A program made the position numbers and the translations under genes. A DNA stretch of 37,727 nucleotides, taken from the NCBI GenBank assembly GCA_016874035.1, contig VGVM01000024.1:1-37727 (forward strand), in the 5' to 3' direction. The notes under the pieces are model-generated. The model did not search any database, had not been told where the DNA came from, and saw nothing but the letters and a program-made list of their open reading frames with translations. Origin of the DNA: Gemmatimonadota bacterium. Its GTDB lineage: Bacteria > Gemmatimonadota > Gemmatimonadetes > Gemmatimonadales > Gemmatimonadaceae. Shown here one piece after another: positions 1 to 7,057 of the stretch (within the stretch, counting starts at the first letter, position 1; every line of letters starts with the position of its first letter).

Positions 1-105
1 CGCGGCGGTCGTGGCGCACCGCCGCCGGACCTGCTCATGATTGGCGTCGTGGAGGAACCGCCGGCTGCATCCCGCGATGCCAAGGATGGCGACGCGCCGG
101 AGTAA
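1..105 (+). CDS. C-terminal end of an unidentified protein (partial)
   Basis: The first frame is open from the window edge to a TAA at 103-105 and encodes 34 residues ending in an acidic tail (…KDGDAPE). Its stop lies close to, or overlaps, the possible starts of the following glycosylase gene, the tight spacing seen throughout this window. Too little is present to identify a family, and it may be a chance open frame. Confidence 0.35.
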   Translation, partial: RGGRGAPPPDLLMIGVVEEPPAASRDAKDGDAPE

Positions 106-784
106 GCCGTCGCGCGTACGCGTGCGCGTGCCGACCGCACGCGCACGTCACGACCCTGCGCGACCCCTCAGCTGGTCGTTCTACGACCGGCCGACCGAAC
201 GTGTCGCCCGCGACCTGATCGGGCGTTGGCTTGAGTGCGCCGTTGACGGCATTCGCTGCCGTGGCCGCATCGTCGAAACCGAGGCCTACCTCGGCGAACA
301 CGATCCGGCGTGCCACGCGGCCGCGGGTCGCACGCCGCGTACCGAGGTGCTCTACGGGCCGCCCGGGACGGCGTACGTGTACTTCGTGTACGGCATGCAC
401 TGGTGCGCCAACGCCGTCACTCGCCGCAGCGGGCTGCCCAGCGCGGTACTGATTCGCGCGCTCGAGCCGCTCGAGGGGGTCGAGGCCATGCGTGCGCGCC
501 GCGTCCTGGCGAAACGGGATTCCGACCTCTGCAGCGGGCCCGGGCGGCTGTGCCAGGCGCTCGGGATCACGGGCCCACGCCACAACGCCGTGTCGCTGGC
601 GGCGTCAGGACTCAGGATCCTGCACGGCCACCCGGTGGGGCGCGCCGCGATCCTCGCCACGCCACGCATCGGCGTCAACGAGGCGGCCGACTGGCCGCTA
701 CGGTTTCTGGAACGGGATAATCCGCACGTCTCGGCGAGAGCCGAGACCGCGCGCTTCCTGCGGGCTACCAGCGTTCGTCGATAG
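77..784 (+). CDS. DNA-3-methyladenine glycosylase (AAG/MPG family)
   Basis: Base-excision repair enzyme of the AAG/MPG family, which removes alkylated purines such as 3-methyladenine from DNA. The family core starts at the segment SFYDRPTERVARDLIG. It is followed by the catalytic segment GRIVETEAYLGEHDPACH, whose VETEAY glutamate is the expected water-activating residue, then by YGPPGTAYVYFVYGMHWC and AVLIRALEP, all diagnostic of the family. The length (about 235 aa from this ATG) is slightly above the roughly 200 aa usual in bacteria because of an Arg-rich N-terminus. The start is uncertain: the frame is open from a TTG at 41, with ATG at 77 and 86 and GTG at 122 and 128. The core begins about residue 30, so any of these would work. 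It converges on the next gene, with 20 bases of 3' overlap. Confidence 0.9.
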   Translation: MPRMATRRSKPSRVRVRVPTARARHDPARPLSWSFYDRPTERVARDLIGRWLECAVDGIRCRGRIVETEAYLGEHDPACHAAAGRTPRTEVLYGPPGTAYVYFVYGMHWCANAVTRRSGLPSAVLIRALEPLEGVEAMRARRVLAKRDSDLCSGPGRLCQALGITGPRHNAVSLAASGLRILHGHPVGRAAILATPRIGVNEAADWPLRFLERDNPHVSARAETARFLRATSVRR

Positions 785-1439
785 CCGAGCCGAAGTTGTA
801 GCGCAGGCCCGCCTTCCAGACGTTGGTCATGCCCTCCCCGTTGACCAGCCAGCTCGAACTGCCCTTGGTGGGCATGATGCTGTACTGCAGGAACGGCGCC
901 CAGTTCCGGCGCACGTACATCATGCCGAGGTCGAGGAAGCTCTTGGCCTGGGCGCGCGCGTCATCAACGCGGGCCACGATGCTGTCGCGGGCGGCCGGGC
1001 TGGCGAACGAGCTGCCCTGCGCCGTGGCGTTCGGGACGAAGTTCATGGCATAGCCGACGCCGGCCCACGGGTGCATGTACTTGTAGCTGGGCAGGAAGAG
1101 CATGGCCGATGCGCCCACGCGGCGCATGTCACGCATGTCCACGCGCCGCGGTGCGCTCGTCGGGAAATCCGGCACCGTGCTGACCGCATTGAAGTACGAC
1201 TGTTCGGCGAACACGTTCAGCGCGAAGCGGCGGCGCGTGATCATCCAGTCCACGCCGAGCGTCGGGGCGGTCGTGCGGGCGATGGTGGTCGGGAACGATG
1301 TCTCGCCCCCGTACACGCCGAAGTACCAGGAGTTCTGGCCCAGGTCCCAGACCGCATTCCCCTGCGCCGCTGCAGGCGAGGCGGCGCCTGCGGTGAGCGC
1401 AGCGACGGTGAGGGCGACGACGAGTCTCTTAGATCGCAT
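765..1439 (-). CDS. Secreted outer-membrane beta-barrel-like protein, function unknown
   Basis: A 224-residue protein with a clear Sec signal peptide (MRSKRLVVALTVAALTAG, cleavage near AAAQ). The mature part is rich in alternating aromatic and polar residues (NSWYFGVYGGETSF, WAGVGYAMNF, WKAGLRYNFGSAIDERW). The last strand ends in an aromatic pattern resembling small OmpA/OmpW-like outer-membrane barrels. No enzyme motif is visible. The ATG at 1439 is preferred over an in-frame ATG 42 bases upstream because only the shorter form starts directly with the signal peptide. Its 3' end overlaps the convergent glycosylase gene by 20 bases. Barrel topology is inferred from pattern only. Confidence 0.7.
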   Translation of the reverse strand: MRSKRLVVALTVAALTAGAASPAAAQGNAVWDLGQNSWYFGVYGGETSFPTTIARTTAPTLGVDWMITRRRFALNVFAEQSYFNAVSTVPDFPTSAPRRVDMRDMRRVGASAMLFLPSYKYMHPWAGVGYAMNFVPNATAQGSSFASPAARDSIVARVDDARAQAKSFLDLGMMYVRRNWAPFLQYSIMPTKGSSSWLVNGEGMTNVWKAGLRYNFGSAIDERW

Positions 1440-1574
1440 ACTAAGACCTCTCGCGAGGAAGTTTCGGACTGGGATGGTCAACCGGTCGGGAAGCGCGCGG
1501 CCGCCCGACTGCTCAACAATCGGACGATGCAGGCCGGAAAGTGGTCACGCTTGGCCGGGGTCGCAACCGGGGGG

Positions 1575-2783
1575 CTACTTGACCACGCCGACGCGGGTAG
1601 CCACGTCGCGGATGGCCCGGACGGCGTACTCCAGGTCCGCCCGGCTGTGGGCCGCCGACACCTGGCAGCGCAGCCTCGCGGTCCCGTGCGGCACCACGGG
1701 GAAGCCAAAGCCGGTAATGAAGATGCCCTCGTCGAGCAGCATCCCGCTCATCTTGATCGCGTCGGCGGTCTCGCCGACGATGATCGGCACGATCGGGGTC
1801 TCACCATCGAGGGGCTTGAGTCCCGCCTCACGCAGCGCGCTCCGGAACCACGCCGAGTTTTCGCGCAGCGTGGTGACGCGCTCCGGATGCGCCTCGATGA
1901 ACTCGACCGCGGCGACCGCGCTGCACGCGACGGTCGGCGGGAGTGCGTTGGAGAACAGCTGCGGCCGGGCGCGCTGGATCATCATGTCGCAGAGCGCCGC
2001 CGGGCCCGCGATGAACCCGCCCGCCGCGCCGCCCAGCGCCTTGCCGAGCGTTGACGTGATCACGTCCACCTCGCCGACCACGCCGAAATGCTCGGCCGTG
2101 CCGCGCCCGGTCGCGCCCAGCACGCCGGTGGCGTGCGAGTCATCCATGATCAGCACGGCGTCATGGTCGCGCGCGATCTCGAGCAGCTGCGGCAGCTTGG
2201 CGATCGCGCCCTCCATCGAGAACACGCCGTCCGTCCAGATCAGCCGGCGCCGAGCCCCCTTGGCCGCCCGGAGCTTCTCGACGAGGTCATCCATGTCGGC
2301 ATGCTTGTACACGCCCGTCGTGCACTTGGTGATCGCCTTGGCGAGGCGCATGGAGTCAATGATGGACGCGTGGTTGAGCGCGTCGCTGAGCACGACGTCG
2401 CCTTCCTGGACCACCGTGGCCGTCATCGCTTCGTTCGCGTTCCACGCCGCCACGAAAGTCATCGCGGCGTCGGTGCCGACGAACCGGGCCAGCGCGGCCT
2501 CGAGCTCGCGGTGGATCGTGAACGTCCCGCAGATGAACCGGACGCTGCCCGTGCCGGCACCGAAGCGCTCCAGGCCCTCGATCCCGGCGCGCACGACCGA
2601 CGGCTCGTCGCACAAGCCGAGGTAGTTGTTGGAGGACAGGATCAGCACCTCGCCCCGTCCGTCCATCTGCACCCGCGCCGACTGCGGCGAGTCCAGGTAG
2701 TTCAACGTCTTGTACACCCGGTCGGCCCGAAGCTGCGCGATCTGCGCCTCGAGGTCGCCCCGAAATCCGGCGTTCAGCGTCAT
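1575..2783 (-). CDS. kbl: Glycine C-acetyltransferase (2-amino-3-ketobutyrate CoA ligase)
   Basis: Pyridoxal-phosphate enzyme of the alpha-oxoamine synthase family, 402 aa, close to the usual 397-400. It cleaves 2-amino-3-ketobutyrate with CoA to glycine and acetyl-CoA, the second step of threonine catabolism. Visible are GTGSVRFICGT (about 77-87), the cofactor-contacting DDSHATG (214-220), and STLGKALGGAAGG with the Schiff-base lysine at 248. The first gene of the pathway, tdh, lies directly upstream. Its TGA overlaps this ATG in an ATGA arrangement (2780-2783), which implies translational coupling. The same family contains BioF and HemA-like synthases, but pairing with tdh settles the role. 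Confidence 0.96.
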   Translation of the reverse strand: MTLNAGFRGDLEAQIAQLRADRVYKTLNYLDSPQSARVQMDGRGEVLILSSNNYLGLCDEPSVVRAGIEGLERFGAGTGSVRFICGTFTIHRELEAALARFVGTDAAMTFVAAWNANEAMTATVVQEGDVVLSDALNHASIIDSMRLAKAITKCTTGVYKHADMDDLVEKLRAAKGARRRLIWTDGVFSMEGAIAKLPQLLEIARDHDAVLIMDDSHATGVLGATGRGTAEHFGVVGEVDVITSTLGKALGGAAGGFIAGPAALCDMMIQRARPQLFSNALPPTVACSAVAAVEFIEAHPERVTTLRENSAWFRSALREAGLKPLDGETPIVPIIVGETADAIKMSGMLLDEGIFITGFGFPVVPHGTARLRCQVSAAHSRADLEYAVRAIRDVATRVGVVK

Positions 2784-3811
2784 TCGCTGATCTCGAAGAT
2801 CACCTTGCCGGCTTCGCCCGACTTGATCGCGGCGATCGCTTCCGCGTGCGCAGTGAGCGGGAACCGGTGCGTGATCGCAGGTCGCGGATCGAACTGGCCG
2901 CTTCGCAGGAACTGCGTCATCTGGATCCAGGTGTCGTACATCCGGCGCCCGACCACGCCATACACCGTCGTGCCCTTGAAGATCAGTTCCGTGGCGAGGT
3001 TGATCTCCATGGGTTTCGCGGGGATGCCGAGGATCTGCACGCGTCCGCCCAACCGCACGAGTTCGAAGGCCTGGTGCACGGCGGCCGGCACACCGCTCAT
3101 CTCGAGCACGACGTCCACGCCCAGGCCGTCGGTGGCGGCCCGCACGGCTTCGGGCGCTGCTGACGGTAGCACCGCGGCGTGCGCGCCCATCGCCTTCGCC
3201 AGCGCCAACCGTCGCGGGTTCACGTCGGTGGCGATGATCCGCGATGCGCCGGCCGCCTTGCAGATCCCGACCGCGAAGATGCCGATCGGTCCGCAGCCCG
3301 TGACGAGCACCGTGGCGCCGGGCAGCGACGTGCCGTGCAGCGCCGTGTGGAACGCATTGCCCATCGGGTCGTGGATCCCGCCGATTTCCAGCGAGACGTC
3401 ATCATCCAGGTGCCAGACGTTGGTCGCCGGCATCGCAATGAACTCCGCGAAGCATCCGTCGCGATCCACGCCGATGATCTTCGTGGACGGGCAGACATGC
3501 GAGTTCCCCGTACGGCAGAGGTGGCAGCGTCCGCACACGATGTGACCCTCCGCAGTCACGCGGTCGCCCGTCTTCACGTCGCTCACGAGGCGGCCCACTT
3601 CGGCGACCACGCCGGCAAACTCGTGGCCGACCGTGAACGGGGGCTTGCAGCGCCCCTGGGCCCAAGCGTCCCACTCGTGGATGTGTACATCGGTCCCGCA
3701 GACACCGGCGCGGTGGACGCGGATCAGGACTTCATCGTCGCGAATCGTGGGGACTGGGACATCGCGCAGGGTGAAACCGGGGGCCGCGGCGGACTTGACG
3801 AGCGCTTTCAC
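2780..3811 (-). CDS. tdh: L-threonine 3-dehydrogenase
   Basis: Zinc-dependent medium-chain dehydrogenase that oxidises L-threonine to 2-amino-3-ketobutyrate with NAD+. From the GTG at 3811 the protein is 343 aa, the family length. In that numbering the catalytic zinc ligands (Cys38, His63, Glu64) and the four structural-zinc cysteines (93, 96, 99, 107) fall exactly where they do in the E. coli enzyme. The nucleotide-binding motif is VTGCGPIGIF. The frame stays open to an ATG at 4021, but the extra 70 residues are low-complexity and resemble no dehydrogenase N-terminus, so the GTG is chosen. It forms a two-gene operon with kbl. Confidence 0.96.
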   Translation of the reverse strand: MKALVKSAAAPGFTLRDVPVPTIRDDEVLIRVHRAGVCGTDVHIHEWDAWAQGRCKPPFTVGHEFAGVVAEVGRLVSDVKTGDRVTAEGHIVCGRCHLCRTGNSHVCPSTKIIGVDRDGCFAEFIAMPATNVWHLDDDVSLEIGGIHDPMGNAFHTALHGTSLPGATVLVTGCGPIGIFAVGICKAAGASRIIATDVNPRRLALAKAMGAHAAVLPSAAPEAVRAATDGLGVDVVLEMSGVPAAVHQAFELVRLGGRVQILGIPAKPMEINLATELIFKGTTVYGVVGRRMYDTWIQMTQFLRSGQFDPRPAITHRFPLTAHAEAIAAIKSGEAGKVIFEISE

Positions 3812-4013
3812 TGGGATCGAACCTGGGGTGTCGTCGGTAGGGTACGCCGCGCGCGCGTACGGTCGCGCGCAGCGATCGTGAAACTCGCACCCGGCGCGCA
3901 TGCGCGGAAGGGACGCGGTGGTTGCGTTCTTCGTGTGCTTGTGCCGGGAGCAGCCGGGCCGCCAGACTGCACCGCAGCCCCAACCGCCTGGTCCCGGAAC
4001 CGTGAGGCCCCGA

Positions 4014-4472
4014 ATGTCCACGAAGCTGATCCGACGCGTCTCGCTGGCAGCCGTCGTCCTGCTATCCGCCGCATGCGCGTCCGTGCAATCGAAGGGCGCG
4101 CCGCCGCCATCGTTGTATGCCCGGCTGGGCGGTTACGAGGCGCTCGCGGCGGTGACCGATGACATCCTTGCGCGGGAGCTCAAGGACTCGGTGATCGCGC
4201 CCTTCTTCAAGGGGCTCGAGCCGGCCGACATGCAACGCATTCGCCAGCACCTGCTCGACCAGCTGTGCGCGGCGACCGGAGGACCGTGCTTCTACCCGGG
4301 CAAGCCCATGAAGGCGGTCCACGCGGAAATGGAGATCACGACGGACATCTGGAACACGTTCACGCGCCACATCGCCGAGACGCTCGATGCGTTCAAGGTT
4401 CCCGATCGCGAACGCAATGAGCTGGCGGCGATCGTGAACAGCATGAAAGCCGACATTGTCACAAAGCCCTGA
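4014..4472 (+). CDS. Truncated haemoglobin (group I-like) lipoprotein
   Basis: A 152-residue protein in two parts. Residues 1-21 are a lipoprotein signal with lipobox LSAAC (lipidated Cys21). Residues 34-150 match the truncated 2/2 globin fold: YARLGGYEALAAVTDD, PFF (63-65), then GGP..Y.GKPMK.VH with His103 as the expected proximal haem ligand, followed by W..F…L. Truncated globins bind O2, NO or other small ligands and are normally cytoplasmic; the lipobox predicts a periplasmic, membrane-anchored form. Cys85 and Cys92 flank the GG motif and could pair outside the cytoplasm. The ATG at 4014 has GTGAGG upstream. It converges on the SDR gene with only 12 bases between stops. Confidence 0.85.
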   Translation: MSTKLIRRVSLAAVVLLSAACASVQSKGAPPPSLYARLGGYEALAAVTDDILARELKDSVIAPFFKGLEPADMQRIRQHLLDQLCAATGGPCFYPGKPMKAVHAEMEITTDIWNTFTRHIAETLDAFKVPDRERNELAAIVNSMKADIVTKP

Positions 4473-4484
4473 GCGCCGGCTGAC

Positions 4485-5276
4485 CTAGAAGATCGTCCCA
4501 ACCTGCCCGCCATCCACCTGGATGGCGGTGCCGGTGACGAAGCTCGCCCGTTCCGACGCCAGGAACGCCACGACCGCCGCCATCTCGCGCGGATCGCCCG
4601 ACCGTCCGACCGGAATCCCCGCCGCGCGCGACGCCAGCAGCTCGGCGACCGGCCGGTTCTCGCGTTGGGCGCGCATTTCCGCCAGCTGCGTGGCGCGGGC
4701 GGTGTCGAAGTGCCCCGGCAGGACCGTATTCACCGTCACGCCGTCGCGGCCCACCTCGTTCGCGAGTGTCTTGGCGAACCCGAGCAGCCCCGCGCGCGCC
4801 GTGTTCGAGAGGATCAAGCCGGCCACCGGTTGCTTCGCCGCCATCGAGGTCAGGAAGATCACGCGTCCCCACTTTCGCTGCCGCATGTCGGGCACCACGG
4901 CGTGTGCCAGCCTGATGGATGCGAGCAGGTTCAGCGTGATCGCGGACTGATACTGCTCGTCGGTGGTCGCCTCGAACATCGTCGAGGGCGGGCCGCCGGC
5001 GTTCGCGATGCAGATATCCACGCGACCAAGTGCCTCGCGCGCGGTCGCAACGACGCGGGCGACGGCGGATGCGTCGGACAGGTCGGCGGCCACCGGAATC
5101 GCTCGCACGGCGTACTTCTCACGAATGTCTTTGCAGGCGTCATCCAGCTCTTTTTGGCGGCGCGCGACGAGCGCGACGTCGGCGCCTTCCGCCGCAAGCT
5201 CGCGTGCGATCGCGAGTCCAAGGCCGCTCGATGCACCGCACACGAGCGCGGTTTTCCCTCTGAGATTAAGTTCCAT
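4485..5276 (-). CDS. Short-chain dehydrogenase/reductase with altered active site
   Basis: A 263-residue SDR-fold protein resembling FabG-type 3-oxoacyl reductases. The N-terminal cofactor motif GASSGLG (14-20), the NAGG motif (92-95), the catalytic-position Ser144 and the C-terminal GTAIQVDGGQ are all present. At the positions of the canonical YxxxK catalytic pair the sequence reads SNTAR: Tyr becomes Ser157 and Lys becomes Arg161, at exactly the expected distance from Ser144. Activity by the usual mechanism is therefore doubtful. SDRs with a similar LSNT.RAG segment do exist in bacteria (from memory of the family). The substrate is unknown. The ATG at 5276 is chosen because MELNLRGKTALV is a typical SDR start. 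Confidence 0.85.
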   Translation of the reverse strand: MELNLRGKTALVCGASSGLGLAIARELAAEGADVALVARRQKELDDACKDIREKYAVRAIPVAADLSDASAVARVVATAREALGRVDICIANAGGPPSTMFEATTDEQYQSAITLNLLASIRLAHAVVPDMRQRKWGRVIFLTSMAAKQPVAGLILSNTARAGLLGFAKTLANEVGRDGVTVNTVLPGHFDTARATQLAEMRAQRENRPVAELLASRAAGIPVGRSGDPREMAAVVAFLASERASFVTGTAIQVDGGQVGTIF

Positions 5277-5541
5277 GCGCGTTAATCTGCACGCGGTCCT
5301 GTCCGCGCACGAGAGCATGCTTCATGCGTCCCGTTGCGTGCCGGGCGTGAAACGTTGCGGGATATCGGGTCGTCGTTTGGATAATGGAATGTGCGGTGGG
5401 CACTTGCGCGATTCCGCGACACATACAATTGTGTAGTCCATCAAGACAAGCACGAACGCGCGATTTGCTGTTTGTCGCGCACACAACTGAAGCGACGAAT
5501 CACGAACTCAAGGCGCCAGCAAATCGGCGCTGAACGACGGG
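5277..5541. other. Intergenic stretch without a recognisable gene
   Basis: No convincing coding frame is seen on either strand. The stretch should hold the promoter of the minus-strand SDR gene and of the plus-strand lysine-rich miniprotein. The only candidate elements I see are a TACAAT box at 5424-5429 inside the palindrome ACAATTGT and a GATAAT at about 5380; neither has a convincing -35 partner. Two copies of an nnACGAA heptad near 5497-5510 may be a remnant of the 7-base-phased arrays found elsewhere in the window. Confidence 0.4.
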
Positions 5542-5586
5542 CCGCGGAAACGCGGAACCGATCCCAGCGATCCACCGGGGGATCGC
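5542..5586 (+). ncRNA. Candidate structured leader: two hairpins before the miniprotein
   Basis: Two short perfect hairpins stand in the leader of the lysine-rich miniprotein. The first (5542-5555) is CCGCG-GAAA-CGCGG, a 5-bp stem closed by a GNRA tetraloop. The second (5567-5586) is GCGATCC, a 6-base loop, then GGATCGC. With the downstream terminator hairpin, which also has a GAAA loop, they would give a transcript of about 200-300 nt with three stems. This could be ordinary leader structure or a dual-function small RNA. The sequence is not a tmRNA, SRP or RNase P RNA that I recognise. Confidence 0.35.
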
Positions 5587-5619
5587 CAGGGCAATCCACT
5601 CCTTCACAGGAGCTGCACC

Positions 5620-5664
5620 ATGGCTGCCAAGAAGAAGACGAAGAAGGCGAAGAAGAAGAAGTAG
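5620..5664 (+). CDS. Lysine-rich miniprotein, 14 aa
   Basis: The ATG at 5620 encodes MAAKKKTKKAKKKK and ends in two consecutive TAG codons (5662-5667). An excellent Shine-Dalgarno, AGGAG (5609-5613), stands 6 bases upstream. Thirteen bases after the tandem stops begins a 21-bp terminator hairpin. Strong RBS, tandem stops and a dedicated terminator argue that this tiny frame is translated. Ten of 14 residues are Lys, all encoded AAG, giving a charge near +10. Such a peptide would bind nucleic acid, ribosomes or acidic surfaces non-specifically, and it resembles a detached histone-H1-like tail. It also resembles the Lys/Ala tail of the sigma factor at 13740. The function is unknown. Confidence 0.6.
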   Translation: MAAKKKTKKAKKKK

Positions 5665-5676
5665 TAGTTGCCTTCG

Positions 5677-5725
5677 AAACGCAGAAGGGGCATCGGCGAA
5701 AGCCGATGCCCCTTCTGCGTTTTCT
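5677..5725 (+). terminator. Strong intrinsic terminator with GAAA loop, possibly bidirectional
   Basis: An 18-bp GC-rich perfect stem (5680-5697 with 5702-5719) is closed by GAAA (5698-5701). It extends by three A-T pairs and is followed by TTTTCTT on the plus strand. It sits between the stop of the lysine-rich miniprotein and the stop (5738) of the convergent 63-aa gene. On the minus strand it is followed by a shorter T-run, so it can serve both. Confidence 0.9.
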
Positions 5726-5737
5726 TGGCGCCGAAAA

Positions 5738-5929
5738 CTACGCGACCGCGGTGAGCTCCTCGATCTCGGAAGCGTCCGGTACCGGCCCCCACACATATGC
5801 GGCAAACCTCGGCATCGGTTCGGCGCGATCGCCACGGGAAATCACGATGCCCATCGGCTCCGCGAACTCAAGTTCGGCGGTCTTTGTGTCGGTCCGGTGT
5901 TCGGTCTGTCGCTTGCGCACGGCGTCCAT
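5738..5929 (-). CDS. Small hypothetical protein, 63 aa
   Basis: A 63-residue frame (MDAVRKRQTEHRTDTKTAEL…IEELTAVA). About three quarters of its codons end in G or C, as expected for real genes in this genome. It is acidic at the C-terminus, with no cysteine and no membrane segment. A TATAAT box on the same strand at 5965-5970 would give a transcript starting about 28 bases before the ATG, though the -35 is poor and no classical Shine-Dalgarno is visible. The bidirectional terminator 5677-5725 lies just past its stop. No family is recognised. Confidence 0.5.
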   Translation of the reverse strand: MDAVRKRQTEHRTDTKTAELEFAEPMGIVISRGDRAEPMPRFAAYVWGPVPDASEIEELTAVA

Positions 5930-5964
5930 CCTGATTCGAGGAATCCCCGCCGGCGGCGCACACT

Positions 5965-5970
5965 ATTATA
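5965..5970 (-). promoter_or_regulatory. Candidate -10 box of the 63-aa gene
   Basis: A perfect TATAAT on the minus strand in an unusually AT-rich patch (5961-5972) of this GC-rich DNA, 35 bases upstream of the 63-aa gene's ATG. No good -35 hexamer is found 16-18 bases upstream of it. Confidence 0.4.
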
Positions 5971-6137
5971 TAGATGCTCGCGGAGGGGCGATGGATCCGG
6001 TATATGCACCCCGGATGCCACGCTGACACGACGCGCAACTTGTTTATTCGCAACGTATTACGGTTTAGGGCGTGCCGGCGGTCGCGCGGATGTGTGTGCA
6101 TCCAACACGTGCCAGATGCGGCCCGCGTGTCGTTTCG

Positions 6138-6917
6138 CTACGCTGCCGGCTTTCGCGCGACGAACGTTCGGGCGGGCCCTGGTTCCTGCACGAAACTCAC
6201 GGCCCAGTCCCGGTAGCGGTCGCGAAGCTCTTCTTCCGAGATCGCGACCTGGCCGGCGACGATCGTCTCGATCAGGTGAATCCCACCGCCGGTCGTGGCG
6301 ACCTGCCAGCTCGTGATCACGTCGTTGCGCTCGGCCTCCGACAAGTCCGAAAACGCCGCCGGTGTGCAGATCAGTGCGGCCACCTGCCCGTCGGGACTCC
6401 ATGAGCGGAGGTCGCCGGTCACGCCGGTGACACGAGTGCGAAGTCCGGCCTCTTCGGCGGCGGCCAGCACACGTTCCACGACATCGCTCTCCGGCTCCAC
6501 CGCGGTCACCGCGCATCCGTTGGCCGCGAGATACAGCGACGAGCCATGCACCCGCGCTCCGGACACCACGACCGGCGCCCGCAGCGACTCCGGGCTGATC
6601 GCGTGCGCCAGCGGCGTGTCCGCGCGCAGCCCCCAGTACTCCGGGCGTCGCGGCTCCGTCGCGTTGCGCGCGCGCCTCCGACGCCACGTCTCGAACGTCG
6701 GGAGCTTCAGCCGCTTGGCGATCAGCCGGTCCACCTCGACTGACAGCAGCAGGTCGCGCATCCCGAGCTGCAGTTCGCCTTCAAGCGCCGCGCTCGCCGT
6801 CTGCGCGATGCCGATCATGTGCGTGTACGAAACTGAGTCCTTGTACGCCTGCACCTCGCGTTCGATGTACGCGTCGTATTCGTGGCGGGGCGATCGCTGG
6901 GAGCGGATCTGGGTCAT
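6138..6917 (-). CDS. SAM-dependent methyltransferase-like protein, function unknown
   Basis: A 259-residue soluble protein. The N-terminal 90 residues are charged and mostly helical. The C-terminal half looks like a divergent class I methyltransferase fold: a strand and loop (VVVSGARVHGSSLYLA) in place of motif I, an acidic residue after the second strand (VTAVEPESD), a GDL motif, and a strand plus acidic loop (ALICTPAAFSDLSEAER) where the motor and catalytic regions would be. Motif I lacks the usual GxGxG, so SAM binding is inferred only. The substrate is unknown. It lies 140 bases downstream of rlmI on the same strand, separated by a modest inverted repeat, so it is probably a separate unit. 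Confidence 0.6.
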   Translation of the reverse strand: MTQIRSQRSPRHEYDAYIEREVQAYKDSVSYTHMIGIAQTASAALEGELQLGMRDLLLSVEVDRLIAKRLKLPTFETWRRRRARNATEPRRPEYWGLRADTPLAHAISPESLRAPVVVSGARVHGSSLYLAANGCAVTAVEPESDVVERVLAAAEEAGLRTRVTGVTGDLRSWSPDGQVAALICTPAAFSDLSEAERNDVITSWQVATTGGGIHLIETIVAGQVAISEEELRDRYRDWAVSFVQEPGPARTFVARKPAA

Positions 6918-6999
6918 GCCCGGACGCGGTGCGGGAGGTGTGAACGGGTGGGTTCGCCGCGAAAGCTAGGACCGCGAGGTCGCCATGCAAGGGATATGC

Positions 7000-7034
7000 G
7001 TCAGGCGGCCCGGGAACTCACCTGAGTTGCTGAC
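7000..7034 (-). terminator. Weak inverted repeat after rlmI
   Basis: AACTCA-CC-TGAGTT (7015-7028) is a perfect 6-bp stem nested in GTCAG…CTGAC (7000-7004 with 7030-7034). It lies just past the rlmI stop and has no U-run. It is a possible end point of the rho-ruvX-mltG-rlmI transcript. Confidence 0.3.
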
Positions 7035-7057
7035 GACGGACCGCCGGCCCGCGTCAC

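Noticed and set aside
1545-1580. CCGG-rich inverted repeat after kbl as a terminator
   Set aside because: The stem is only about 4 bp with mismatches and has no U-tract.
3812-4021. N-terminal extension of threonine dehydrogenase from an ATG at 4021
   Set aside because: The extension has no dehydrogenase similarity, while the GTG at 3811 reproduces exactly the family length and zinc-ligand numbering.
5436-5725. Known structured RNA (tmRNA, SRP RNA, RNase P RNA)
   Set aside because: The tmRNA tag frame and CCA end, the SRP GGAA-loop domain and the RNase P core are all absent, and the size is wrong for RNase P.
5604-5792. Minus-strand frame with a run of Phe (YYFFFFAFFVFFL) that looks like a membrane segment
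   Set aside because: It is the reverse complement of the AAG-rich lysine codons and of the terminator hairpin, and has no ribosome binding site.
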